Source: Zoopage sp. CT-All
Taxonomy: Eukaryota; Zoopagomycota; Zoopagomycetes; Zoopagales; Zoopagaceae
Length of the DNA: 30,183 nt
Assembly (NCBI GenBank): GCA_004114245.1
Contig: QZWS01000071.1
Coordinates: forward strand, 1 to 30,183
Direction of reading: 5' to 3'
The number at the start of each line of letters is the position of its first letter. The stretch's first letter is position 1. Below are positions 1 to 9,829 of the stretch, piece by piece. The notes below the pieces were generated by a model. The model had not been told where the DNA came from. It made no database searches and saw nothing but the letters and a program-made list of their open reading frames with translations. The position numbers and the translations under genes were made by a program.

Positions 1-172
1 GGGAGTGTGGCGGCACCGAGCGCGGCTGTGGCCAGACCCTCCGCAGCCCTCCTGCTGCTGAACAACCCAAAATTAATTTATTTCGGATCGAAGCGCGCCG
101 CAGCCACCACGATGACGCGAACATGGCGATGGCAGCGGCTGCTCGGGCTGTATGTTGTATGGCATTGCGCAT
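1..172 (-). CDS. Possible 5' end of a mitochondrial-targeted protein (partial, runs off the window)
   Basis: A minus-strand reading frame opens at an ATG (complement of 170-172) and stays open for 57 codons to the window edge. A second in-frame ATG lies at complement 122-124. The predicted N-terminus starts MRNAIQHTARAAAAIAMF and continues with many Arg, Ala and Ser and no acidic residue, which is typical of a mitochondrial presequence. It would be divergent from the D-amino acid oxidase gene, sharing about 220 bp of promoter. No domain is visible, and the plus strand is also open here, so this could be a chance frame. Confidence is low. Confidence 0.28.
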   Translation of the reverse strand, partial: MRNAIQHTARAAAAIAMFASSWWLRRASIRNKLILGCSAAGGLRRVWPQPRSVPPHS

Positions 173-224
173 GTAGCCTAGGTGGAGGTGGAGATGGGGG
201 GTACACTGACCGCGGGTGCGTCCT

Positions 225-232
225 TATAAATA
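225..232 (+). promoter_or_regulatory. TATA box (TATAAATA)
   Basis: A perfect TATAAATA lies 161 bp before the D-amino acid oxidase ATG. No other ATG occurs between it and that start codon, so scanning from a start site just downstream would use position 393. Confidence 0.5.
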
Positions 233-392
233 CGTCTCGGTATCACTGCACCCAACGACCACGCTAACTCGTCTATATTCTGACTTAATATACTAGAAGC
301 TCGTCAAGCTTGAGGTGCACTCCGGGCTTGTCGCTGTCGACAGGGGTGCCGAACTCTCCGCTCGTGCTGGCTCCTTCACACGCCTGCATTGC

Positions 393-1523
393 ATGTCCCT
401 GCCCGCCACGACTGTGCCCTGCGCCGCGCCGCATATCGTCGTCCTTGGCGCCGGCGTCATCGGACTCTCTACCGCCATCACCCTTCTGCGCCGCATCCCG
501 CGTGCCCGCGTCTCCGTCCTCGCTGCTCGCATACCCACCGATCCCGCCTCGCTATACACCCCCGACTATACGACGCCGTTTGCGGGGGCCAATTGGTGGT
601 CCTTCAGTGGTCCTGACGATATCGTACAGCAAAAGCTGGAGGCATCCACGTATGCGACATTCATGGACATGCTCCGCGATTCCCAGGTTGCCGCCGACGC
701 TGGATTGATGCGCGTGCCTCTCATTGCCTGTAACCAGCACCCGCATGCCCCCGGAGACGAGACACGTCTCCCGTGGATGCACGCTGTGGTTGACGACTTT
801 CGCCTCCTGGCCCCGCACGAGCTCCCCGAGGGCTGCCTGCACGGGTACTGCCATGCATCGTTCACAGTCAACTCGCCGCAGTACCTCGCCTTCCTCCACG
901 CCAATGTGCTGCGTCTTGGTGGCAGCATCTACCGCACCACCGTCGCGCACATGCATGCGCCGTTCGACGATGCCTCGGTATCTGCCGTCATCAACTGCAC
1001 TGGTCTCGGGGCACGCACTCTCCGCGGCGTCAACGATCTATCGGTCTATCCCATCCGTGGGCAAACCGTGCTTGTGTACGCGCCCAATGTCAAGACAACC
1101 ATGACCATTTGCGGGGCCGGCGCCACCTACATAATTCCTCGCCGCGATGGCACGGTGGTGCTCGGCGGAACCTTTGACCGGCACAATACCAACGAGGTGC
1201 CAGATCCAGACATCGAGGCTAGAATCATTCGGGAGTGTGTCGCCATGTGGCCGAGTCTTGTGCAACCCGGACACGCCACAGTGCAGGTGGTTGCGCGCAG
1301 GGTCGGCTTCCGGCCTGGTCGTCGTGGTGGAGTCCGCATTGAGGCGGAGAAAAAGGTGGTCGGCGCAAGGTGGGTCGTGGAGGCGCACAACTATGGCCAT
1401 GCTAGCTATGGGATCCAGACGAGCTGGGGCAGTGCCGAAAAGATCGTCAACGAGCTGATTCCGGTGCTGCGCGAAGTGGAGCAGCTCAACTCGGCAAAGG
1501 CGACGGTCAGGAGCAGGTTATAA
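393..1523 (+). CDS. D-amino acid oxidase, FAD-dependent, peroxisomal
   Basis: Single exon, 376 aa, a normal length for this family. It oxidatively deaminates D-amino acids to 2-oxo acids, releasing ammonia and H2O2. A Rossmann FAD motif (VVLGAGVIGLSTA, GAGVIG at residues 19-24) opens the protein. Further family blocks follow: FAGANW, the INCTGLGAR block, YPIRGQT, the GFRPGRRGGVRIE segment that holds the substrate carboxylate-binding Arg, and the C-terminal HNYGHASYG signature. The last three residues are SRL, a peroxisomal PTS1 signal. The frame is open upstream, but 393 is the first ATG after the TATA box. Its stop faces the MCM4 stop across 29 bp, so the two 3' UTRs probably overlap. D-amino acid versus D-aspartate preference cannot be decided from sequence alone. 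Confidence 0.93.
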   Translation: MSLPATTVPCAAPHIVVLGAGVIGLSTAITLLRRIPRARVSVLAARIPTDPASLYTPDYTTPFAGANWWSFSGPDDIVQQKLEASTYATFMDMLRDSQVAADAGLMRVPLIACNQHPHAPGDETRLPWMHAVVDDFRLLAPHELPEGCLHGYCHASFTVNSPQYLAFLHANVLRLGGSIYRTTVAHMHAPFDDASVSAVINCTGLGARTLRGVNDLSVYPIRGQTVLVYAPNVKTTMTICGAGATYIIPRRDGTVVLGGTFDRHNTNEVPDPDIEARIIRECVAMWPSLVQPGHATVQVVARRVGFRPGRRGGVRIEAEKKVVGARWVVEAHNYGHASYGIQTSWGSAEKIVNELIPVLREVEQLNSAKATVRSRL

Positions 1524-1552
1524 ATCAATACAGAGAACCCACCCCTCATGCC

Positions 1553-4500
1553 TCATGCCTGGTCAGTCACCGCCAGACGACGAATCATTCGCTGTCCGCC
1601 ACTGCCACCGCCGCGACCGCCAGCGCTAACACTCGTTACCCGCACAAACTGCTCCGTCTCCAGCTCGTGAATCACCTGCTCAAAATCGCGTGGCGCGATC
1701 CTCACATCCGACTGTTCGTTCATATCTGCCAACAGCCCCTGCCAACGGATCGCCGTGGTCGCCGACTCGGCAATACGCCGGCGAACAGCCTCCTTGATCT
1801 TGTTCAGCTCATTGCGTTCACTAATGCCGATGCCAGTGTTGATCAGATCGAGATCAATCAGGCCAGTGCGCGGATCCGTCGCGGATTCCTTGATGGCCTC
1901 GCGAAGCAGACGAGCCGCCTCCTGCACGTCGCCAACCTCAACAAACTCGGACAGACTAGCAATTGACGACGAGTCAGCCTGACCTCAGATGGAAGAGCTA
2001 TACCGAACACGGGCATGGGCTTCCGAAAGGCGGATCAGCGACTCGAGCTGACGCGTCGTGGCTGTCACCCGCTTGTGTTGGCCAAGGCCGCGCAGCTCCA
2101 CGTAAATCTGCACCAGGGCATCAGCAGCAGGATCCGTGATCTTTGGATGCACGTTCTGTCGGGCATACGAAATGTACTTGGTGAGAATGTCAGTTGGCTG
2201 TGTTCGTTGCATCAAGACGATTCAAATGAACTATCGATCGCTTACCAGATGCTCATCAATGGCAGCTGCAGGACGGTCCTCGAGGTAAAGCGAAACCAGG
2301 TGGCGAGCCAGACGCCGATCAAATGTCTCGTCAACTCGATCAAGCAACAGGTAGAGAAGGTCAAAGCGCGAGAGCAATGTGGGCGGCAAGTCAATGTTCT
2401 GCGGAATCGGTAGCTTCTCGTTCCAGCGCGAATCGATCGGATTTGCACAAGCCAGGATGGAGGCGCGAGCATTCAGCGTGGTGATAATGCCTGCCTTGGC
2501 GATGGAAATCGTTTGCTGCTCCTATCGAATGTCAGCCCACACGACTTGAAGGTGGCCATGCTCACCATGACTTCATGAAGGATAGAGCGAGTGGAATCGC
2601 TCATCTTGTCAAACTCGTCGATGCAGCAAAGACCACCGTCACTAAGGACAAGAGCACCGCTCTCAAGCACCAATTGCTTGCTGTCCGGGTCACGGGTAAC
2701 ATAGGCACTAAGACCCACAGCAGAGGATCCTTTTCCAGACGTAAAGACACCGCGAGGGGCAATCTTGTGTGCGTACTAGGGACATATTAGCCTTGATGCT
2801 GTAGATAATCGTCGAATGCCTGGAGTAGCTGCGATTTGGAGGTGCTGGGGTCTCCAACAAGGAGAATATTGATATCCCCTCTGAACGATATCAAGCACAA
2901 GGGACACAATTCGGATGCCCTACCTTGTGCGTGGGGCGCCGACTTTTCCGTAGGACTTGTTGGTGCCGCCAAATAGCTGAAGCAGAATGCCTTTTTTCAC
3001 ATCATCGTGCTCAAAAATACTTGGTGCTGAAGGGGGCGTCAATCGGAGATGACCAAGGGATAGTCAACGCACCGAGAGAGCGAGCGAGTAAATCATAGAT
3101 GGCTGGACGCTGAGACAGCTCACGGATCTTGTCAGTCGACTCGGCATCAACTTGCTCGATCTGATCTGATTCATCGTAGTCAACTACAAATTCTGACTCG
3201 TTCACGAGCGATTTTGGGTCAGTCTGGAGTCGATTCGCGTTTGATTTTTTAATGTGCACAACGTCGAGGTAGGTGCGGAAGATGGTCTTGACCGTTCGCT
3301 GGGCAGGGTTGACGCGGATGGGCACACTGCGGAAGATACCGGTGACTTCCACTCTAGCGAAAAAAGGTCATACTAGGTGGTAGCGCGGGCACCAGACTAC
3401 CTGTCACCAGGCTTGACAACATCAACGAGATCGTCGTAGACGCAAAGAGAGACTGTGTGGGGGGTTTGACCATCCGGAATCGTATCTACCGCACCTCAGC
3501 AATAGTCGAAAGGAGCTGCCCATCACCTGGCGTCTCTTGAAGGCGACAGACTTGCTTATCACTAAACAAGCATCGATTGTGCACCACCTCCATGCTGCCC
3601 TTGGCGCTGCATCCACCATTTTTGCACACAGCCGGTTCGGCGACACGGCCACGATCGGCGGTCACCTCCACGCTTGCTTCGCAGACTGCACACCGGAAGT
3701 AGGCTTGCTTCATATCGGGAATAACCCCGGAGGCGCGGATAACCAGGCCTTTGACTGCCACCATCTGGTCGATATCCACCGGATTCAAGTCGCGCATATT
3801 GACGACACGATCCAGACTGAAGGGGCGGACTTTGAGCATTCCCGCGGCCATATCGTCATTTGGAAATCGTTCATAGTACAGATCTGTGAGCGTATCGTCC
3901 ATCAGCGGTATGATCTCCTGCGGATAGCTCAGCAGCTGGCTATAGAGCCGGGTGCAGCCAGCATCCACGCGGGTTCCAAATATGCGAAGGTTATTGCAAT
4001 CCAAATTGATGCTGGTCCGCCCGAGTTCGCGAATCTGGTCCAGCAGCTGCGGATAAAACGGACGGCGATCGATGTCGGAAGCGATGGCGGCATCTTCAAG
4101 AAGATGGGCGCGCTGAAAGTGCAGCAGGAAGTTTCTGAACGAGTGCCTGACGGTATCCATATGCACCGTTGTACCCCAAATCACCTGAACCGGAACTCCG
4201 GGGTCTGGCCCGGCGGTGGTGTTATTCTCCTGAAATTGATCCTGGATGGGATCCGTGGAAGGCGGCATGATTATATCCTCATCTGTTGCAGGATGCCCGC
4301 CACTGCGGATGGACGGCATATTAAACTGGCGAGGCCTTGATGGGGTAGCTGCCAGTTCGCCACGATGCTGGATAGTCGTTGGCGGTGGAGCGCTGCTGCG
4401 CGCGGTGCCCTGGGTGAGGAGCTCAGAGTACTGCGTCGATCGCATATCCCCCTGGGTGCCGGTGCCGCTGAACACCATTGGTTCGTCGGCAGAGACATTG

Positions 4501-4754
4501 GTCAGGTTCAGAAGGTTGCTTCCATCTGCTATTGCGTTCTCAGACTGCTTTGGCGCTCCGAATAGTGTAGCAACGGGAGTCGCGGCCGGGGACGATGAGA
4601 CGGGAAACGCCAACGATGGGCTCGACGGCACCCTTGATGCCGCGCCATGACCTTCCAGGGTGCCCGGTTCGCGATTTATGGGAGACGAGAGGCCGCTGGT
4701 GTCATCGCTTTTAGGGTTTGCTCCACGGCGAGGATTCTGACGAGATGACGACAT
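1553..4754 (-). CDS. MCM4: MCM4, subunit of the MCM2-7 replicative helicase
   Basis: Nuclear AAA+ ATPase of the CMG helicase. I place eight introns (complement 3486-3526, 3354-3400, 3027-3072, 2881-2923, 2776-2819, 2522-2565, 2198-2245, 1956-2003), giving 946 aa with an intact frame. The order is: Ser/Pro-rich disordered N-terminus (about 1-170), OB/zinc region with C355, C358, C377 and C382, Walker A GDPSTSKS (about 575-582), Walker B CIDEFDKM (about 636-643), arginine finger SRFD (707-710), then a C-terminal winged helix. The blocks [22 protein letters not shown] and [15 protein letters not shown] [10 protein letters not shown] separate MCM4 from the other MCM paralogs. The intron just after the Walker A exon has a GC donor; its neighbours are GT. 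Putative SCB and MCB sites lie just upstream of the start. Confidence 0.96.
2776..2819 (-). other. GC-AG intron in MCM4 (44 nt)
   Basis: The donor reads CAG|GCATTC and the acceptor CCCTAG, with a CTAAT branch-like site. Removing it joins SKSQLLQ to [11 protein letters not shown], exactly the conserved MCM sequence. Retaining it gives an in-frame stop. No GT donor is available nearby. Confidence 0.85.
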
Positions 4755-4794
4755 GCTAAACTCGAAGAAATCGCGACCGTCGTTTTGGGTGCTT

Positions 4795-4801
4795 TTTCGT
4801 G
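4795..4801 (-). promoter_or_regulatory. SCB-like element (CACGAAA)
   Basis: On the minus strand, reading toward MCM4, the sequence is CACGAAA, the SBF site of yeasts, 41-47 bp before the ATG. This is a consensus match only. Confidence 0.3.
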
Positions 4802-4819
4802 CCGGTATTTGCTCATCCT

Positions 4820-4825
4820 ACGCGT
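4820..4825. promoter_or_regulatory. MluI cell-cycle box (ACGCGT) upstream of MCM4
   Basis: A palindromic ACGCGT lies 66-71 bp before the MCM4 start codon. It is the MBF site that drives G1/S genes in yeasts. The hexamer occurs at least eight times in this window, about what chance predicts, so only its position makes it suggestive. Confidence 0.35.
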
Positions 4826-5165
4826 TGATAGTAGTTTTTGTCGTAATTACAAGCATTTTGCATTCTTCCAATGATGCAATTGAAGTATATATTTGGGCAT
4901 ATTGCTCCTGGCCTATCTTGGCTGCCTAGTATCAGCACGGAATGACAATAGGGTGCTTGCACAGGGGGGCCTTTTCCCAATATTCAAAGCGCATATCACA
5001 GCATGCTACTGACTCGTACCATTCAACAGACATGGTATCATAGTTGCTGCAGTGTACTTGAACACACTCGGCGAAATACGGTAAATTACGTGCATCCCAC
5101 CAAATCGCGCCACCGATCACCGAATCCTCATTGGACGCCAGACACGTCCGTAGCTGCATTCTTCG

Positions 5166-7167
5166 ATGGCCAGCACCGCGTATCAGCCGCTGGAAGCAAC
5201 CGATGTTGTCCTCGACGACGCAGACATCAATATGGCTGCAGGGAATCAGCTTAGAGGCGACGAGGATATCTCCTCGCTCCCTCGTGTCGCTGCCACAATC
5301 CCGCGTGCTGCCTGGTTCATCATCGTCATGGAGTTTTGCGAGGTATGCGTGCACCGTCCCGACGCGCTTTCGTGGTGCAACCATGGAGATTACCAATAGC
5401 TGACCCTGGCGTAGAGATTTGCGTATTATGGCGGCACGCAAGTATTTCAAAACTATCTCCAGTTTCCTGCGCCCTCGGAAGAGCAAAAAGCAAGTGGTGG
5501 TGTATACCAGACTGGTGCGCTGGGGCTGGGCCAAAGCGCGGCGACGGGATTGAACCAATGGTTTGGCTTCCTCTGCTATATGACGCCGATTCTTGGCGCG
5601 GGTATGCCGCTGTACTGCGTACTACTATGTGCCTAATCAACCATACTGATTGGTAGTGCTTTCGGATCAGTACTTGGGAAAGTATCGAACGATATTCATC
5701 TTCAGCATCGTATACCTCATCGGCTGGGCACTCCTCACCCTCTCAACGCTGCCAGCTGCCGCTGAATACAACGCCGCGCTTCCTGCATTTCTCGTATGTA
5801 CCTTCATTATAGCCATCGGTGCAGGGGGCATAAAATCAATTGTATCGCCGATGGCCGCTGAACAATTCCCATCCACTGAACCAGAGGTGAAGTGGGAGCA
5901 AAAATCCCACAAGGGCCGCCAGGCTTCATCGCAGCGCCGCGTCGTCGTCGATCCAGACATGTCTGTCCAGCACCTTTACAACTGGTTTTACTGGGCCATC
6001 AATATCGGCGCTCTCCTCGGTGGAATCCTCGCGCCCAAGCTCGAGCAACACTATGGGTTCGCCGCCGCGTTCTTTTTCCCCACGATCATGTTTGTCCTTG
6101 GACTGGTGGTGTTTGTTGGTGGACGGAGGGATTATGTGCAGCGGCCAGTGGAGGGAAGCGTGGTGTTAAAAGCGTGGCGATGTTTTATGGCGGGGATGCC
6201 CGATTCTCCGCCATTCACGCCGCAGACGGAGGTGTTCACGCGACGGACTGGCTCCGACGCAATTACGTGGGATGCAGAGTTTGCAGCAGAGCTCCGGCAA
6301 ACGCTAATGGGCGTCAAGGGTGTGTAACGCTTTTCTGTTGTATAATTACTGATCTGGTAGTCGGGATGGCCATGACTGCATACTGGGTTGCGTACAACGT
6401 GAGTTCAGGTGATCAGCGTGAGTGTCTGTTGACGCAATGCCCCTAGCAAGCCTTCACCAACCTTATATCCCAAGCTGCCGAGATGGTAAGCTTGCTCCAG
6501 TATCCGCGCCACGCTCACACTTTCCTTCCAGCAACGCCCAGATTTCATACCCAATGACCTAATGGCCAACTTTGATCCGCTCTGCCTGGTCACACTCATC
6601 CCCATCATGGATCACTATGTATTCCCATTTTTCGCTCGCCGAGGATTGGAGTTCTATGCCATCCGCCGCATCACAGTTGGGTTTTTCATTGCGGCGCTCG
6701 CCATGTTTTGGTCCGCATGGCTGCAGGTGTGGATTGACGCCAATCCGCTCAACACCGTCTCGGTATTCTGGCAGATCCCGTCGTATGCGTTGATAGCAAT
6801 CTCGGAGATATTCTCATCTATCGCGTCGTACGAGTACGCGTTTAGTCATGCGCCCAAGTCGATGAAATCGGTGGTGTATGCATTGTCCTGCCTCCCGTGT
6901 GCGCTTGCAGCCCTCATTGGAGTGTGCTTGGCGCCCTTTGCACGCAAAGAACACATCACTGCGCTGTATGTCACCGTAGGGTTGTTCACGGCGGTCAGTG
7001 GAGTGCTGTTTTATGTGTGGTTCTGGCGGTATGACCAAATGGACTTGGAGCATCGATTCAACAAATGGAGCGATAAAAAGGGCGGCGCTGATGATGCTGG
7101 GGAGGAGGTTGAGCTTGTCGTGGTCCGTGCTCGAAGAGTGCGTGGCTCTACCGAGATCAGCGACTGA
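5166..7167 (+). CDS. Proton-coupled oligopeptide transporter (POT/PTR2 family)
   Basis: Plasma-membrane symporter importing di- and tripeptides with protons. Five introns (5343-5414, 5602-5656, 6320-6360, 6399-6446, 6486-6531) give 579 aa, the usual family size. The proton-coupling ExxER motif is intact: EFCERFAYYG, with E56, E59 and R60. It is followed by SDQYLGKYRTI, AIGAGGIKSIVSPMAAEQF and the PTR2 signature FYWAINIGALLG. Later blocks include WVAYNQAFTNLISQAAEM, IPNDLMANFDPL and SEIFSSIASYEYAFSHAP. Hydrophobic segments fit 12 membrane helices. The first intron splits the ExxER block right after E59. The gene is divergent from MCM4 and converges on the amidotransferase gene, with 38 bp between the stop codons. 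Substrate range beyond small peptides cannot be told. Confidence 0.94.
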
Positions 7168-7205
7168 ATGTCGCCACTGCAATGTGTATTACATACTCCA
7201 AATGG

Positions 7206-8088
7206 TTACACGTTCTCTCTGTGCAGAAGAAACCTGACCATGAGACGGCCAAATACGGCTTGATCATGGGGACGGTCCAGCCCACGAATGCATTCATTGG
7301 CAAATGGACCCGAAAAGATCCCGCGTGCTTGTCTCCCGCGCACAACCTTTTCAATCACCCCCGGTGTTGCTTCTGGATGCGCTTGAACAGTTAAGATTCG
7401 CCCCGGTAGGAGCATAGCCTGGACGGGGGAAACTGTTGTTGAAGCGAGCAGCTGGAAGGATGGAGGGGTGACATCGACGTGATCTTGGTGCATCTGCAGT
7501 ACTGCCTATCCAACGCATGTCAAGCACATATATGTAGAAAAGACAGGGAGAGGCGTACCAGGGAAGAGATAGGCTTGTCGGAGCGCTCGGCTTGCAAAAG
7601 TCGACGACCTTCGTCGGTCAGCTCAATCGCTGTGCGTCCAATCTCCCAGCCAAGCGGATTCTTTCCTACGCTGGACCCAAAAGCCTGCGCCACGACCTGA
7701 TGACCAAAGCACACGCCAATGAGGCGACAAGCAGCCGGCGCGACACCGGGAAAGGCTCGGCAGAATTCCACAATACGATTCGTCCATTCGTTGTTATCGT
7801 ATGCGTTTGTTGCTAAGCAACCACCGTCAATATTCCACCAACTATTACGCGATTCTCACCTGACCCGGTAATGACGACACCGTCGAACTTATCCAGCGAT
7901 GTTGGATACTCGAGGCGCGTGCGAACATCAAACGAGGTTACTGCGAGTGACATGTCCGGAGCGACCTGCTCCAGAGCAGCACGGAGCAGATCTGTAAACA
8001 GTACAGGATAGTCGCCGTGAGAGTGGACAACGGCGGCAGCAGGCGTATCGCAGACGAGCAGCGCTACGCGAAGTGTTGTTGATGACAT
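7206..8088 (-). CDS. Class I glutamine amidotransferase-like protein
   Basis: Two introns (complement 7813-7859 and 7506-7558) give 260 aa, the size of the stand-alone GATase1 family seen widely in fungi (YLR126C-like). The nucleophile elbow is GVCFGHQ with Cys111. The other triad residues are His204 and Glu206 in QAHPEATPG. The blocks VVITGS, WTNRIVEF and VLQMHQDHV also fit the family. No synthetase partner domain is present, so the ammonia acceptor is unknown; it may act as a glutaminase or a gamma-glutamyl peptidase-like enzyme. It lies 57 bp downstream of the pseudouridine synthase stop on the same strand, leaving almost no room for a separate promoter. Confidence 0.88.
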
Positions 8089-8145
8089 ATTCGATGGGAA
8101 GGAGATTACTGTATTCTCAGAGCTCGATACCGTAATTATCGGGTG

Positions 8146-9816
8146 TCACAGGATCACATCATTGATTGCTGCGTCCGCCAGCGTCGCCCAGTTGGGCCAC
8201 GACGTTTCGTACCGCCACGGCTTCATCTTTTCATCGTCCCCATCGGCAACATACTCGTAGACGAGTGCATGCAGCCACATCTCTGTGTCACCAATATCGG
8301 TGCGAAACGGCATACAACACTCCTCACAGACCTCCAATGGCGGACTCTCGCCTTCGTTTACGGCAGCCGCAGCAGAAACCTCCTCTGACTCATCATCCTG
8401 CATCTGCTGCAGCCGGTGTGCCACCCACTCGGCCACGGCCTTGTCCACCTCTTCATCGTCCAGGTCTGCGCCACTGCTTGGGTCTTTTCGCAAATGGACT
8501 AAACTTGCGAGACGCTCGACCTGTGCGACCGCGTAAATGGCGTCATTGGCAATCGGGTGGCCAAGATGGAGCAGATGCGTGCGAATTTGATGCGTTCGCC
8601 CTGTCATTGGCTTGCCTAGTACACGTCATTTAGCATCCGACGGCAACGATGAAGCAAGCTACACTCCACTACGCTGCTGATTCCGTCCGTCTGGAGCCGT
8701 CGAAAGCGAGTGATGGAGGCACGAGCGGGAGCGTCGGGCTGCTTGCGGCCACCAGTGGCCTTCTTCTTGCTCCCTGAACTGGGATCATTGTATACTTCTG
8801 CCTTTGTGCTCGCGTTGAAGCTATGGTAATCGACGAGGTTGAGGGCCAGTTTGTGCGAAACTGTGCGAATCGGAGCATCGCAAATGACTTCCCCACTGCC
8901 AACACAATTGAATTAGCGGCGAGAAATGAACACGCAGTTTTACTCTGGGAATATGCCACGGACACGGGCGAGGTACGTTTTCTGCAGAAATCGATCTCGC
9001 ATCGCCTGCTCCAATACCCTTGCTCGATTGATATTCTTTGCAAGGACGAGTATGCCAGACGTCATTCGATCGAGTCTGTTAATATCTAGAATATGCCGTT
9101 GCTATGGTGGAATTGCAGGGAAGCTCGGTACTGTGGAGGTTGTCATGGCCCATCTCATACTTGAGAATATTGAGGACCGTATTGTGTCGATATCTAGCGT
9201 TGTCCGATCAGCTTTAATCGCGGGGAAGCAAGAACGCCACCTTCCAGTAGGATGAACCTAGAGCATTATTCATAAGTATAAGGATAAATAGGTGCCCGAC
9301 GCATACCGGAATACTGGACGGCTTGTCGACCACCAATACATCCTCATCCTCCCACACGACCGACAGCGATCCACGCACCGGCGGCTCATGCCGATGCATC
9401 CGATGCACGATCAAATCTCCATTTTTAACCAAATAATCTTCTACTGGGGCGCCGGGATTGCGCGTGCGGGAGACGACCGAGATTGTGCCATTGGCTATGG
9501 CCTCGCGGTAATACTCGACGGTGCGATAGCGAAATTCGCCTGAAAAGATGTCCAGCAGCGTGCGATTGAACCACCGTGATTTTGCGGTGGCGTTAAACAC
9601 GTGCCAGTACGGCTGCACGCGTCGAAGGTCTGGTGGGAGAGTTGGAGAAATGCATCGCCGAGGAAGCAGATCGCATACCCCCGTCGAGCAGATATTGCGG
9701 CGGATCCTCCTCTTCCTTTGCCTTTTTCTGCGTGAATTCAGTAATAAAGCAGCTGGAGGCGGGACGCGTACTGCCCGGCGTTCGGTCAGCGGTTCGTCGC
9801 CAAGATGTTTTGGCAT
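8146..9816 (-). CDS. RluA-family tRNA pseudouridine synthase (Pus8/Pus9-type)
   Basis: It converts uridine to pseudouridine, most likely at tRNA position 32 as in yeast Rib2/Pus8 and Pus9 or animal RPUSD2. Seven introns (complement 9728-9771, 9630-9678, 9258-9306, 9194-9240, 9086-9131, 8896-8943, 8616-8662) give 446 aa. The order is: Lys/Glu-rich N-terminus, [12 protein letters not shown] block, S4-like segment ending [40 protein letters not shown], catalytic NRLDR with Asp171, [20 protein letters not shown], and a C-terminal tail with a CEEC motif. The 17-nt micro-exon 9241-9257 encodes VHPTG. The deaminase domain of yeast Rib2 is absent. There is no clear mitochondrial presequence. Its ATG is 13 bp from the divergent lactone oxidase ATG. 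Confidence 0.93.
9241..9257 (-). other. 17-nt micro-exon of the pseudouridine synthase
   Basis: The micro-exon encodes VHPTG plus two bases of the next Arg codon. It is bounded by introns of 49 and 47 nt with GTATGC and GTGGCG donors and CTAG acceptors. It supplies the conserved H-P-x-G-R-Y segment that joins DKPSSIP to RYRHNTV in this family. Without it, a conserved motif is lost and the frame breaks. Confidence 0.88.
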
Positions 9817-9829
9817 TGCTGTCTACCTT

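Larger units (their letters stand above)
4755..5165. other. Divergent promoter region between MCM4 and the peptide transporter
   Basis: The 411 bp between two divergent start codons must hold both promoters. It is more AT-rich than the flanking exons and includes a TATATAT run near 4886. Putative G1/S sites sit close to the MCM4 side. An unsupported minus-strand frame (stop at 4932) also crosses it. I see no RNA gene here. Confidence 0.6.

Noticed and set aside
3537-4340. 267-codon plus-strand open frame
   Set aside because: It lies wholly antisense to MCM4 exon 1, which has clear homology, and has no family motif.
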